Of a stretch of 43,195 nucleotides of DNA, positions 25,768 through 34,636 are shown piece by piece. The stretch is taken from positions 1 to 43,195 of the forward strand of contig CAYFMW010000010.1 in NCBI GenBank assembly GCA_964344335.1, read 5' to 3'. Below the pieces are notes generated by a model. That model was given only the letters and a program-made list of their open reading frames with translations, did no database searches and had not been told where the DNA came from. Origin of the DNA: RUG11894 sp964344335. Its GTDB lineage: Bacteria > Bacillota > Clostridia > Peptostreptococcales > Anaerovoracaceae. Each line of letters starts with the position of its first letter. Position 1 is the first letter of the stretch. The translations under genes were made by a program, and so were the position numbers.

Positions 25768-27603
25768 TCACAGTCCGATCTTCCATGCAGCATCATACAT
25801 ATCCTGCTGCGCGGCATCAACAATTTCCAATATCCAGGGCTGCAGCAATTGAGTCGGCGTCGTTCTTACAAGCTCCACCTGAATTGAAGCGCTCGCATCG
25901 CCGGACCTGCATATGATGGTGCCGACTGTGCCGTTTGTGCCCTCTGCCGTAAACCGACCGCTTTCTTCATCTATGCTTCCTATCTCGCCCTCGACGCTCC
26001 AGCTGTAGCAGCCCGCGTCGGATTTCAGTTCCTGCATCCGGTAGAAAGCCCGGGCGGAAAGCTCGTAGCTCTCCCCTATAGCCGCAATTTGCTCTGCCTG
26101 CGGATTTTCGCCCATATAAGCTATTATCTTATCCGGGTTGGAAATCACATTTATAGAAACGCTTCCGCTCGCATTCCCAGCCCGTGCGCTCACCACGCTT
26201 ATTCCCGCTTCGCTTCCCGCTCTGAAGAGACCGCTCGTCGCGTCGACGCTTCCCTGCAGCCCTTCAACGAGGCTGTAGCGCAGCCCCTCGGGAACTGCGC
26301 AAGGTTTATATGCATCGTCGACCGCCTTCGTCTCCAGCTGAAGGCTCGCGCCGGAAAGCAAATACTCGCCGTAGGGATATAGATACAGCCTGCTCGCCTT
26401 ACCGCTGCCCTCGGCATCGTTTTTAAACACGATGTAGTTACCGCTGCTCCTTATACCCTTTTCCTGCGAATCCCTGTTTATCTGAATCTGAGAATCGTTC
26501 CCGGGAAGAGTCGCGAAGAGCTGGGTGGAGGCTCCGCCGTCAAGATTTACCGCCTGCACGCAGCCCATCTCGAGCATGCGCTCCGCAAGCTCCGCCATGC
26601 TGAAACCTATGGAATAGTCCTTCTGCCGACCGTCGACCGTGTATAGGACGAAGCTGCCGTCCTCCCTTATGCCTGCCGCAGTCCTGGGTGCCCTCGGAGA
26701 TTTCTCCAGACCCTCCTCGATGGCGCCATCCCTGACGAGCCATTTATTAAAACCCAACGCGTTCTTTGTGTTCTCCAGTTCGGGGTTCGCGATGAACTCT
26801 ATGAGGACTCTCTCGTCGGGCGCAAGTCCTATACTGAGCTGCTCAAGCAATAAAGCATACGGGGTATTTGCACATACGCTTATCATATACTTGCCGTCCG
26901 CAAGCTCCGCCTTTCCCGAGCAGTAACCTTTGTCCTCCACGAATCCCTCTATTACCCCTCCTATCTTCGCCGAACCGCTCACCACCCCTATAACCAGGTT
27001 GTAGGTTTCAAGGGAAGCTCCGTTCGTATCACCGAAGTCATCCGAATAAAGGCAGATACCGTTTTGACGCGACACGAGTTCATTGAAATTAACCTTGTTC
27101 CAGGACATGCCCCGCTCCGGGAAGCTTAAGCGTACATTGAGCTGCGGGTCTACGAAACTCACATTTCCCTGCTCATCGAAAGCGATGACGGATTCGTTAT
27201 ATCCGCCCTTTCTTACTGTGCCTTCCTTGATTATCGGTCCGATAGGAATGCCGCTCGCAAGAGTAAAGAAACCCCCGTTCACTATGCCGCAAACAGTATT
27301 TCCCGCTTCGCTCTCCAGCCTGTAAACCCTCGCCGCGGAAGCTGCCACATGGATGTCGCTGCCGTAGCAGACCATGGGCGTAACACCCTCCCCCGGGGTG
27401 TATTCATAGTAATTCTCCACGACAAAATCAGATGCGACGGAATTGTAATAAACATTCGACACCAGATTCAGCTGATCCGTAATCTCTATGCTTCCTTCGC
27501 GCAGATGCTCAAAGGGCGGCAGCGCATATGCAGCCGTGCAATGAGAAATCATCAATGCGGCGCAGATTACCGCGATAAAGTTCCTTGTCTTTCTCCTCAC
27601 CAT
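25768..27603 (-). CDS. Exported phosphodiester glycosidase (NAGPA) domain protein with bacterial Ig-like repeats
   Basis: A secreted 611-residue protein. A signal peptide (about 1-28) is followed by a NAGPA-type domain (about 85-395), with VNGGFF and the conserved NLDGGAST near 355 after RTAAGIREDG. Two Ig-like (Big_2-like) segments follow to about 580. Relatives hydrolyse phosphodiester bonds to sugars, or modify exopolysaccharide; the uncovering enzyme of lysosomal targeting defines the family. Placed at the head of the wall-polymer operon it could trim or process the polymer outside the membrane. No SLH or sortase signal is visible. Confidence 0.83.
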   Translation of the reverse strand: MVRRKTRNFIAVICAALMISHCTAAYALPPFEHLREGSIEITDQLNLVSNVYYNSVASDFVVENYYEYTPGEGVTPMVCYGSDIHVAASAARVYRLESEAGNTVCGIVNGGFFTLASGIPIGPIIKEGTVRKGGYNESVIAFDEQGNVSFVDPQLNVRLSFPERGMSWNKVNFNELVSRQNGICLYSDDFGDTNGASLETYNLVIGVVSGSAKIGGVIEGFVEDKGYCSGKAELADGKYMISVCANTPYALLLEQLSIGLAPDERVLIEFIANPELENTKNALGFNKWLVRDGAIEEGLEKSPRAPRTAAGIREDGSFVLYTVDGRQKDYSIGFSMAELAERMLEMGCVQAVNLDGGASTQLFATLPGNDSQIQINRDSQEKGIRSSGNYIVFKNDAEGSGKASRLYLYPYGEYLLSGASLQLETKAVDDAYKPCAVPEGLRYSLVEGLQGSVDATSGLFRAGSEAGISVVSARAGNASGSVSINVISNPDKIIAYMGENPQAEQIAAIGESYELSARAFYRMQELKSDAGCYSWSVEGEIGSIDEESGRFTAEGTNGTVGTIICRSGDASASIQVELVRTTPTQLLQPWILEIVDAAQQDMYDAAWKIGL

Positions 27604-27618
27604 AACCCCCTGAAAACT

Positions 27619-28056
27619 TTAATTTACGGTATATGAACCTTTCACCATAACGAAACTCATCGACTTACACTGAATCCCCCTGCCGTCGTCCTGAGGCACT
27701 ATCAGAAGATGATTTTTAGTGACTGCATCTCCGCTCTTCAGGTCTGTTCCGGCCGTAACATCCGACACGCCTCCGGCCTCGCTGCCTATGGCTACGGCGC
27801 TGCCGCTGCGGAGTATTATCTCGGCGCTTTTTCCGGTTATAAGGCTCTGTCCGGCCTGAAGCTGGAGAACCTCGAAAGTTCCCGGGCCCGAAATAGACTC
27901 GGCCAGCTTGGCAATTTGAGCGTCGACATAGCTCTTTGTTACCACGGGATCGTCGGCCGTCCCGGCACCGCCAGCAGCGTGGCTAATCATCATGCATCCC
28001 ATGGTGAAGATGAGCGCAGCAGCCAGAAGGATTATCGAAGATTTCGTGTTTTTCAT
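27619..28056 (-). CDS. Small exported protein of unknown function
   Basis: Not recognised as a named family. The 145 residues begin with a signal peptide or lipoprotein-like leader (SIILLAAALIFTMGCMMISHA; a Cys at about 21 could be lipidated but the lipobox is poor). The mature part starts GTADDPVVTKSYVDAQIAKL, a short helix, then a compact beta-rich region with LQAGQSLITGKSAEIILRSG. It is the first gene of the wall-polymer operon, 15 bases before the phosphodiester glycosidase, so an envelope role is likely. A hairpin lies in its leader. Confidence 0.6.
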   Translation of the reverse strand: MKNTKSSIILLAAALIFTMGCMMISHAAGGAGTADDPVVTKSYVDAQIAKLAESISGPGTFEVLQLQAGQSLITGKSAEIILRSGSAVAIGSEAGGVSDVTAGTDLKSGDAVTKNHLLIVPQDDGRGIQCKSMSFVMVKGSYTVN

Positions 28057-28076
28057 GGATTATATACCTCCGTAAA

Positions 28077-28093
28077 GCCCTCGCTCGGAGGGC
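28077..28093 (-). promoter_or_regulatory. Leader hairpin upstream of the wall-polymer operon
   Basis: GCCCTC and GAGGGC form a perfect 6-bp stem with a 5-base loop, just before the GGAGG site of the first gene. It is too short to call a riboswitch. It may affect initiation or mRNA stability. Confidence 0.4.
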
Positions 28094-28173
28094 AATTTCA
28101 ACTTTTAAAAATACATAATCATTGTATCACAATAGGTATTACAAAGGTGTCACAACTTTTTCCGGGAATGGGC

Positions 28174-28203
28174 TTGCGGAAAAGCTTGCAGTTATCTTAT
28201 AAT
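28174..28203 (+). promoter_or_regulatory. Predicted promoter of the DUF1836 gene
   Basis: TTGCGG (28174-28179), 18 bases, TATAAT (28198-28203); a perfect -10 with a fair -35, about 40 bases before the start codon. Confidence 0.6.
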
Positions 28204-28244
28204 GTGGTATCAAGTATTTACTATCGCATTAGGAGGTAGCTTTT

Positions 28245-28829
28245 ATGCGTTACGAACAATTTGCAAAGAAGACGCTGCAGCAGTATCTTCAGAGGGGTCT
28301 GGCCGACGGCGAGAGCATTCCCGATATGGAATTGTACATAGATCAGATGGTGAACTGCCTCAACTCGGAACTCGCACTCTATGCTAAAGACGGCGAAGGG
28401 CCCATCACCAAGGGCATGGTTTCCAATTACACGAAACACCGCATGATTCTCGGTCCCAATGGCAAGCGCTACAGCAAGACTCACTGCATATTCATACTCT
28501 TGGTCTTCTATCTTAAGGAGGCACTCTCCATGGACCAGGTTGAGCGCATGATGCGCCCGGTGCTCTCCAATTACCACTCGGACTGGGACGAAGACATGGA
28601 TATCCCGAGCCTGTTTCGAGGAGTAATCCACTTCGCCGAGCTCGAAGGACAGAACCTGTGCGAGCTTCTGAATGTACGAATGGACAGCATTAAGAAGTTC
28701 CTGGCCGAGCGCGGAAGCGACGACGATATCTCGGAGATTACCATGCTGATTACCCTGCTTATAATGCGTTCCAACGCCGAGCGCTTCCTCGCGGAAAAAC
28801 TCCTCGACGAATACTTTCCGGGAAAATAA
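28245..28829 (+). CDS. DUF1836 protein, probable DNA-binding regulator
   Basis: A 194-residue cytosolic protein. The N-terminal half contains PITKGMVSNYTKHRMI followed by KRYSKTHCIFILLVFYLKEALS, the MerR-like helix-turn-helix signature of DUF1836. The C-terminal half is helical and probably binds a ligand or dimerises. An AGGAGG site precedes the ATG. It faces away from the wall-polymer operon, sharing the 188-base region 28057-28244, so it is a candidate regulator of it or of itself. The family function is largely unstudied. Confidence 0.85.
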   Translation: MRYEQFAKKTLQQYLQRGLADGESIPDMELYIDQMVNCLNSELALYAKDGEGPITKGMVSNYTKHRMILGPNGKRYSKTHCIFILLVFYLKEALSMDQVERMMRPVLSNYHSDWDEDMDIPSLFRGVIHFAELEGQNLCELLNVRMDSIKKFLAERGSDDDISEITMLITLLIMRSNAERFLAEKLLDEYFPGK

Positions 28830-28842
28830 TAGATCCTTAATA

Positions 28843-28995
28843 GCGCTCGGTCGTAGCTTGCATTAGGCGAGGCTTGGCGGTCTCGGTACTTAGCGATTGG
28901 CAAGCCGTAGGCGCAGACAGAGCTTAGTACCGTTAGGGAACCGCCACGGAGCGGGAGCGTCTCGCCGTTGCAAGCTACTTCCGAAGCTAAAAGCC
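28843..28995. repeat. Folded inverted-repeat element
   Basis: Nested complementary arms span the intergenic stretch after the DUF1836 gene. GTAGCTTGCA (28853-28862) pairs with 28969-28978, GGCGAG (28866-28871) with 28961-28966, GGCGGT (28876-28881) with 28940-28945, and CGGTACT (28884-28890) with 28926-28932, 29 pairs in all with only short internal bulges. An alternative stem GGCTTG (28871-28876) with CAAGCC (28901-28906) would compete with the main fold. No reading frame of note lies inside. It may be a mobile palindromic repeat or a structured RNA. Confidence 0.7.
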
Positions 28996-29023
28996 TGAAA
29001 AAGACTTAATAAATTGTTTGTAC

Positions 29024-29053
29024 TTGAACAAAAGGGTATGTATATGGTATAAA
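29024..29053 (+). promoter_or_regulatory. Predicted promoter of the ModA-like lipoprotein gene
   Basis: TTGAAC (29024-29029), 18 bases, TATAAA (29048-29053) with TGG just before the -10. It lies about 40 bases upstream of the start. Confidence 0.6.
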
Positions 29054-29093
29054 TTAAGTTGTGTCTTTTAATACTACCCGGAGGTTAATATAG

Positions 29094-29669
29094 ATGCTCA
29101 TTAAGAGGATAGGCGCTCTGTTGCTGGCCTCGATCATGATTGTGAGCCTCGGAGCATGCAAAAAAGCTCCCGAGGAACGCCCTGCAGAATATATAGAAGG
29201 CGAAATTATTCGGATTTTCGCTCCGATTCAGGTTGCGGGACTGGTCTCTTCGCTGGCATATTCCTATACCTCGGAGACGGATAATGTTCAGTTTTTAATT
29301 ACAAACGACGACGGCGAATTGCTCGCCGCGAAGATAGAGGCGGGATATACCTGCGATATCTATATTGCGGACGAAAAATCCTTCATGGACTGGCTCGATA
29401 TTGAGTGCAACGAAGAACTCAACCCGAACCGCAACGACAAGATATTAAAGGACAGCCGACGGGAGATAATGACCGGACCCGGAAATCCGGCCTACTGCGA
29501 GGAGGAGCTTGCAGAAGACGAAGTATACATCAGCAGCTACAGCGCAGCAGTATGCATAACTTCAGGTAAACCCTACGAATCTCAACGCTTTATAAATTTC
29601 CTCAGCAGCGAAACCGCACAAAAGGTAATGGAAGAATTCGGATACACTCCGGCAGACAAACAAGAATGA
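29094..29669 (+). pseudogene. Shortened ModA-like substrate-binding lipoprotein
   Basis: The 191-residue product starts with a lipoprotein signal (lipobox LGAC, about residues 18-21). The first part (FAPIQVAGLVSSLAYSYTSE to ADEKSFMDWLDIECN) matches domain I of molybdate/tungstate-type binding proteins. The end (YISSYSAAVCITSGKPYESQ to FINFLSSETAQKVMEEFGY) matches their C-terminus. Family members have about 250 mature residues; roughly 90 from the middle, covering most of domain II, appear to be missing in frame near 29465-29485. The oxyanion site is therefore incomplete. No ModB/ModC follows. It could be a decayed gene or an assembly deletion; a new short family is less likely. Confidence 0.6.
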
Positions 29670-29675
29670 CAAAAT

Positions 29676-29705
29676 GCGGCAAGCCCAGAGCTCGCCGCTG
29701 TTTTT
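29676..29705 (+). terminator. Intrinsic terminator after the ModA-like gene
   Basis: GCGGCAAGC (29676-29684) and GCTCGCCGC (29690-29698) form a 9-bp stem with one mismatch, then TGTTTTTA. Confidence 0.75.
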
Positions 29706-29832
29706 ATGTCCCGAAAAGGTGTATAATTATATATTACAAAAGCTATAACCCAAATTGCGACGATTTATTACAACGAAGCTCCGGGAAGCTTAATTTATAA
29801 CCCAATATAAATTTCTAAGGAGTGAAAATTAA

Positions 29833-31362
29833 ATGAAAAGACGCATATCCTATCTTCTAATAGCCTGCATGATGATATTGTCTCTGGCCTCATGCACACG
29901 CGATCCCAAGCCGCCGGTAGACCCCTCGGGTCCCGGAAAACCCGTATCGGGCGGAGAGATAACCGTAGCGATGTATTCGGACCTCGATTCGAGCCTGGAT
30001 CCGCACGAATCCGGAAATTCCGCAGCCACCAGAGAGATAATGTTCAATATCTACGAAGGTCTGGTCAAGATCGATTCGGAAGGAAATATTATCCCCGCCC
30101 TGGCCGAAAGCTACAGCCAGAACGAGAGCGCGGACGAATATACATTCAAGATCCGGCAGGGGGTAAAATTCCACGACGGAAGCCTGCTCGAGATGGAAGA
30201 TGTAGTCTACTGCCTGCGCAGAGCCGCAGGTCTCGACAGCGGAGTTGCCCTTGTGGCGGCTTTCAGCGCCGTCAAGGAAGTGGAGCAAATAGGCGGTGAC
30301 AGTGTAAAGATAACTCTCAGCGCTCCGGACACGGAATTTCTCCCGCGCGCGACGGCGGCTATATTCCCCCGCGACATAGACCCCGTAACTCAGGTCTGCG
30401 GAACAGGACCCTTTAAACTCACATCGAGAGTCGTCCAGGACAGCATCGTCCTCGAAAAGAACAAGGATTACTGGGGAACACCCGCCTACCTCGACAAGGT
30501 AGTGCTCAAGGTCTACGAGGACGGAGAAGCCCTCGTAATGAGTCTGCGCTCGGGCGCTTCCGACATGGCGATGAGGCTCGGAGCCAGCCAGATCGCGGAA
30601 CTCGACAACCTGAATATAATCGAAGGAAGCAACAACCTCGTTCAAGCTCTATATCTTAACAACGCAGTTAAGCCTTTCGACGATGTGAGGGTTCGTCAGG
30701 CCTTATCCTACGCCGTAGACAAGCAGGAAGTTATAGATCTGGCCAGCGACGGCTACGGCACTCCTATCGGAAGCAGCATGTATCCCGCATTCGGAAAATA
30801 CTTTATGCCGGAATTGACGGATTACTATACAAGGGATATAGAGAAGGCAAAGAAGCTGCTTGCGGATGCCGGCTATCCCAACGGTTTTGAGTTCACCATC
30901 GCCGTTCCCTCGAACATGCCCCCCCATATAGATACAGTGCAGGTTCTGGTAGAGATGTTCAAGGAAATCGGAGTTAGCGCGAAGATTGAACTCGTGGAAT
31001 GGGCGACCTGGCTGGACGAAGTCTATATAGGAAGGAACTATCAGTCGACTATCGTCGGAGTGGACGCCCGTGACGCCACCGCTTCCGATTTACTCTCCCG
31101 CTTTGTGAGCACGGCCGCCGACAACTTTACAAATTACAGCAGTCCTGCCTTCGACAAAGTGTATGCGCAGGCAAAGGCGACATCGAACGACGAGGAGCAG
31201 ACCAAGCTTTTCAAGGATTGCCAGCGAGTGCTCACCGAAGAGGCGGCGGCTGTCTACATCCAGGATTTAGCGAGCTTCGTGGTGATGGAAAAGGGTCTGG
31301 AGGGTTATCTCTTCTATCCCCTCTATATAACGGACTTTGCAGCAATTTACAGGACAGAATAA
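29833..31362 (+). CDS. Family 5 extracellular solute-binding protein (peptide/nickel class)
   Basis: A lipoprotein receptor of an ABC importer, 509 residues. The signal peptide ends in the lipobox LASC (Cys about residue 21), then SGGEITVAMYSDLDSSLDPHES opens the classical SBP_5 fold. EEDVVYCLRRAAG-like and YLNNAVKPFDDVRVRQALSYAVDK regions are characteristic. Substrates in the family are oligopeptides, nickel chelates or other small ligands; the specificity cannot be read. An AAGGAG site precedes the ATG. TATAAT at 29722-29727 is a possible -10 for the five-gene operon; the 127 bases upstream of the gene also hold two copies of TATAACCCAA about 45 bases apart. Confidence 0.92.
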   Translation: MKRRISYLLIACMMILSLASCTRDPKPPVDPSGPGKPVSGGEITVAMYSDLDSSLDPHESGNSAATREIMFNIYEGLVKIDSEGNIIPALAESYSQNESADEYTFKIRQGVKFHDGSLLEMEDVVYCLRRAAGLDSGVALVAAFSAVKEVEQIGGDSVKITLSAPDTEFLPRATAAIFPRDIDPVTQVCGTGPFKLTSRVVQDSIVLEKNKDYWGTPAYLDKVVLKVYEDGEALVMSLRSGASDMAMRLGASQIAELDNLNIIEGSNNLVQALYLNNAVKPFDDVRVRQALSYAVDKQEVIDLASDGYGTPIGSSMYPAFGKYFMPELTDYYTRDIEKAKKLLADAGYPNGFEFTIAVPSNMPPHIDTVQVLVEMFKEIGVSAKIELVEWATWLDEVYIGRNYQSTIVGVDARDATASDLLSRFVSTAADNFTNYSSPAFDKVYAQAKATSNDEEQTKLFKDCQRVLTEEAAAVYIQDLASFVVMEKGLEGYLFYPLYITDFAAIYRTE

Positions 31363-31368
31363 AACGCC

Positions 31369-32310
31369 TTGAAATATGTACTTAAGAAAACGGGACTGCT
31401 TTTAGTCTCACTACTGCTTATATCGGTCCTTGCCTTCTTCGCTTTCAGCGTAATCCCCGGCGACCCTGCGACCAAGATTTTGGGAACGCAATATACTCCG
31501 GAGAGGGCGCATCAGCTCAGGGAAGAATTAGGTCTCAACAGAAGCCTGACACAGAGGTATCTGAGCTGGCTCTCGGACTTCGTCCGCGGAGATCCCGGCA
31601 TAAGTTATAATTACTTCATACCCGTGAGGGAAGTGCTGAGCGGTAAGATTCAGGTTACCGTGGCGCTTTCCCTCATTTCGTGGGTCATAATAGTCCTCAT
31701 AGGCATGCCTTTGGGGATTTTTATGGCCAAAGAGCAAAGGCCCCGCCTCGGCAGATTCGGGATAATTTCCAATCATGTCGTCATGGCGGTGCCGCCGTTT
31801 TTTATGGGCATAATGCTGACATATTTATTCGGTCTGATTTTAAAATTATTTACGCCCGGCAATTTCCCGGGTTTCGAGAATAACATCCCGCAAACTCTTC
31901 TGTATCTTTTATTCCCCGCACTCGCGATAGCGCTTCCCAAGGCGGCCGGGGTCGCCAAGATGCTAAGGAGCTCCATACTTAAGGAAATGCGGCTCGACTA
32001 TGTGCGCACTGCCTACAGCAGAGGCAATTCGCGCTGGGATGTAATAAGGAATCATGTGCTTAGAAACGCTATGCTGCCGGTAATAACATTCCTTGCGATG
32101 ACTCTGGCGGATACAGTGACCAGTTCCATCATCATCGAACAGGTCTTCGCGCTGCCGGGTATGGGCAGGCTGCTTTTGGCGAGCATAGGCAACCGGGATT
32201 ACCCGGTGGCTCAATGCATCGTAGTTATGATAGCGGCCCTCGTCGTCTTTATGAACTACCTGGCGGACATCATCTCGCAGTATGTAGATCCGAGAGTGAG
32301 GCTCAGCTGA
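31369..32310 (+). CDS. ABC importer permease 1 (DppB/NikB family)
   Basis: An inner-membrane permease of 313 residues with six predicted helices and the conserved cytoplasmic EAA-type loop (LRSSILKEMRLDYVRTAYSRG, about 205-225). The start is a TTG at 31369, six bases after the stop of the binding protein. There is no strong ribosome site, so translation probably depends on coupling. It pairs with the next gene to form the channel. Confidence 0.92.
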   Translation: MKYVLKKTGLLLVSLLLISVLAFFAFSVIPGDPATKILGTQYTPERAHQLREELGLNRSLTQRYLSWLSDFVRGDPGISYNYFIPVREVLSGKIQVTVALSLISWVIIVLIGMPLGIFMAKEQRPRLGRFGIISNHVVMAVPPFFMGIMLTYLFGLILKLFTPGNFPGFENNIPQTLLYLLFPALAIALPKAAGVAKMLRSSILKEMRLDYVRTAYSRGNSRWDVIRNHVLRNAMLPVITFLAMTLADTVTSSIIIEQVFALPGMGRLLLASIGNRDYPVAQCIVVMIAALVVFMNYLADIISQYVDPRVRLS

Positions 32311-32311
32311 T

Positions 32312-33106
32312 ATGAAGTACAGGAAAAACGCCAACTTCAGAGCCGGTGCTGCGATAACCGTCTTTACGATGATAATCATAATTGTAGGACTATTCTGGAC
32401 CCCCTACGACCCGAACGCCATGAGCGGAAGCGAGAAATTCAATCCGCCCGCTCCGAGCCATCCCTTCGGCACCGACAACTTCGGAAGAGATATATTCTCC
32501 AGGGTTATGCAAGGCGCCTCGGCAACTTTCACGATAGCCGCCGCCACGGTCGCGATAGGGCTTGCGGGAGGTCTCATAATAGGAGGGCTGACCGGATACT
32601 ACGGAGGCTGGCTCGATGATCTGCTGATGCGAATAAACGACAGCATCCTGGCCTTCCCGTCCATACTACTGGCGCTCGTCATGGTGGCCATACTCGGCAA
32701 GGGCAGGATGAACATCATCATCTCTTTAGGCATACTCTTTATGCCGAGCTTCGCGCGCATAGTCCGCACGGAGGTGGCGAAACAGAAAAACACCGATTAT
32801 GTAAGAAGCGCTAAGCTTATGGGCGCATCCGATATGCGCATACTATGCGTTCATATTTTCCCGAATATATTGACGGTTCTGCTCTCCTCGGTCGCAATAG
32901 GCTTCAACAATGCGGTCCTCGCAGAAGCTTCGATGAGCTATCTCGGCCTGGGAGTTCAGCCTCCCGACCCTAGTCTGGGGCGCATGCTCAACGAGGCTCA
33001 GAATTTTCTTGCGCGCGCGCCATGGTATGCAATCAGCGCGGGCATCGCCATAATTTTGCTCATTCTCGGCTTCGGCCTGTTAAATGAAGGGCTTACGGGT
33101 GATTGA
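32312..33106 (+). CDS. ABC importer permease 2 (DppC/NikC family)
   Basis: The second permease subunit, 264 residues (slightly short for the family, mainly at the N-terminus). The family hallmark HPFGTDNFGRDIFSRVMQGA lies at about 49-68 and the EAA loop at about 150-170 (VAKQKNTDYVRSAKLMGAS). It starts 1 base after the preceding stop. Confidence 0.92.
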   Translation: MKYRKNANFRAGAAITVFTMIIIIVGLFWTPYDPNAMSGSEKFNPPAPSHPFGTDNFGRDIFSRVMQGASATFTIAAATVAIGLAGGLIIGGLTGYYGGWLDDLLMRINDSILAFPSILLALVMVAILGKGRMNIIISLGILFMPSFARIVRTEVAKQKNTDYVRSAKLMGASDMRILCVHIFPNILTVLLSSVAIGFNNAVLAEASMSYLGLGVQPPDPSLGRMLNEAQNFLARAPWYAISAGIAIILLILGFGLLNEGLTGD

Positions 33107-33107
33107 T

Positions 33108-33902
33108 ATGGCGCGAAGAATGCTACAAGTCAGCGATCTTAGAGTTACCTTCCACTCTACAGGCAAGGAGGCTCTGCACGGCATCAGTTTCGAAATGGAC
33201 TGCGGCGAAAGGCTGGGACTCGTCGGAGAGTCGGGGAGCGGAAAGACCGTAACGGCCATGGCTATATCGGGCCTAATCGAGAGGAGCAATGTTACGATAA
33301 GCGGCACGGTAAACTTCGAGGGCAGGGACCTGCAGCACTGTCCGCGAAGCGAACTTCGCAGGGTGCAGGGAAAAGAGATAGGCGTGGTTTTTCAGGAACC
33401 TATGAACTCCCTCAACCCCCTGATGAAAATAGGACGCCAGGTCGAAGAGGTGCTGCGCATACATACCGACATGAGCCCGCAGGAACAAAAGAAACTGGCA
33501 CTCCAGACGCTGGACAGAGTCGGCTTGCCAAATCCTGAGGAAATTTACGAAAAGTATCCCCACCAGATTTCCGGAGGACAGAGGCAGAGGGTAATGATTG
33601 CGGCCGCGGTAATCATAAAGCCGAAACTTTTAATATGCGATGAGCCCACCACCGCCCTCGATGTGAGCGTGCAGGCCAAGATACTGCAGCTGCTGCGCGA
33701 CCTCAGCGAGGAGTACGGCGTCGCAATACTTCTTATAAGCCACAACCTGCGGGTCGTAAAGAACCTCTGCGAAAAGGTGGCGGTTATGCGCAGAGGGGAC
33801 ATAGTCGAGCGGGGGTTCACGAAGGACATCTTTGAAAATCCGCAGCACGAATATACGCGCGAACTGATGAAACCCATTCCCGGGAGGCTCAGAAATGAAT
33901 GA
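33108..33902 (+). CDS. ABC importer ATPase 1 (DppD/NikD family)
   Basis: The first of two ATPases that power the importer, about 264 residues. Walker A GESGSGKT, the signature ISGGQRQRVMIAAAV and Walker B LLICDEPTTALD are intact. The C-terminal oligopeptide/dipeptide extension (about 60 residues in DppD/OppD) is absent; the protein ends shortly after HEYTRELM, like NikD. The ATG at 33108 directly follows the permease stop; an ATG at 33084 inside the permease gene is an alternative. The end overlaps the next gene by 8 bases. Confidence 0.9.
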   Translation: MARRMLQVSDLRVTFHSTGKEALHGISFEMDCGERLGLVGESGSGKTVTAMAISGLIERSNVTISGTVNFEGRDLQHCPRSELRRVQGKEIGVVFQEPMNSLNPLMKIGRQVEEVLRIHTDMSPQEQKKLALQTLDRVGLPNPEEIYEKYPHQISGGQRQRVMIAAAVIIKPKLLICDEPTTALDVSVQAKILQLLRDLSEEYGVAILLISHNLRVVKNLCEKVAVMRRGDIVERGFTKDIFENPQHEYTRELMKPIPGRLRNE

Positions 33903-34635
33903 CAGAGTGCTCGAAGTAAATAATCTCTCGGTAACATATTTGGATTCCGGCGTCTTCGGGAAAAGGAGAACTTTCGAAGCTATAAAAAATGTGAGCTTCC
34001 ATATAGACCACGGAGAAATTGTCGGCCTCGTCGGCGAATCCGGATGCGGAAAATCGACCCTTGCCAAGGCGATAACGGGGATGCTCACGAACGCCGAAAT
34101 CAGCGGCGAAATTACGCACTTCACCAGAAGGCCCCAGATGGTCTTTCAGGACCCTCACGGCAGCTTAAATCCGGTCAAGAGCGTAGGCTGGATACTCGAG
34201 GAGCCGCTGCGCATATTCGGCAAATACGACGCCGCCGAGCGCAAGCGCAGGGTTTTAGCTATGATGGACAGGGTGGGACTGGAGACCGATCTCATAAAAA
34301 GAAGACCCCGGGAACTCTCCGGGGGTCAAAAGCAACGCGTATCCATAGCGACGGCGCTTATACAAAGACCTCGCTTCGTAATAGCGGACGAGCCCGTATC
34401 CTCTTTGGACATCTCGATTCAGGGACAGATTCTCGAGCTGCTTCTGCATCTGCGGGATGAGCTGGATCTAAGCTATCTCTTCATCACTCACGACCTCCAT
34501 GTCTGCTATTCCATATGCGACAGAGTGCTCGTGATGTATCAGGGTTCGATAGTCGAACAGGGCCGAGTCGAAGAAGTCTACAGCCGCCCGAAGCACGAGT
34601 ATACAAAGAATCTGCTGGACGCGGTCCTGAAATAG
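33895..34635 (+). CDS. ABC importer ATPase 2 (DppF/NikE family)
   Basis: The second ATPase, 246 residues, with Walker A GESGCGKST, the signature LSGGQKQRVSIATAL and Walker B FVIADEPVSSLD. Like its partner it lacks the C-terminal peptide-transporter extension and ends soon after HEYTKNLL. Its stop is one base from the stop of the convergent alanine racemase gene, with no terminator between them. Confidence 0.92.
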   Translation: MNDRVLEVNNLSVTYLDSGVFGKRRTFEAIKNVSFHIDHGEIVGLVGESGCGKSTLAKAITGMLTNAEISGEITHFTRRPQMVFQDPHGSLNPVKSVGWILEEPLRIFGKYDAAERKRRVLAMMDRVGLETDLIKRRPRELSGGQKQRVSIATALIQRPRFVIADEPVSSLDISIQGQILELLLHLRDELDLSYLFITHDLHVCYSICDRVLVMYQGSIVEQGRVEEVYSRPKHEYTKNLLDAVLK

Positions 34636-34636
34636 C

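Noticed and set aside
28843..28995. CRISPR array or insertion sequence at the folded repeat
   Set aside because: There is no regular repeat-spacer pattern, no transposase and no clear target duplication.
29706..29832. Riboswitch upstream of the binding-protein gene
   Set aside because: Only a weak 5-bp stem around AAGCT and a repeated TATAACCCAA are seen; no known aptamer signature.
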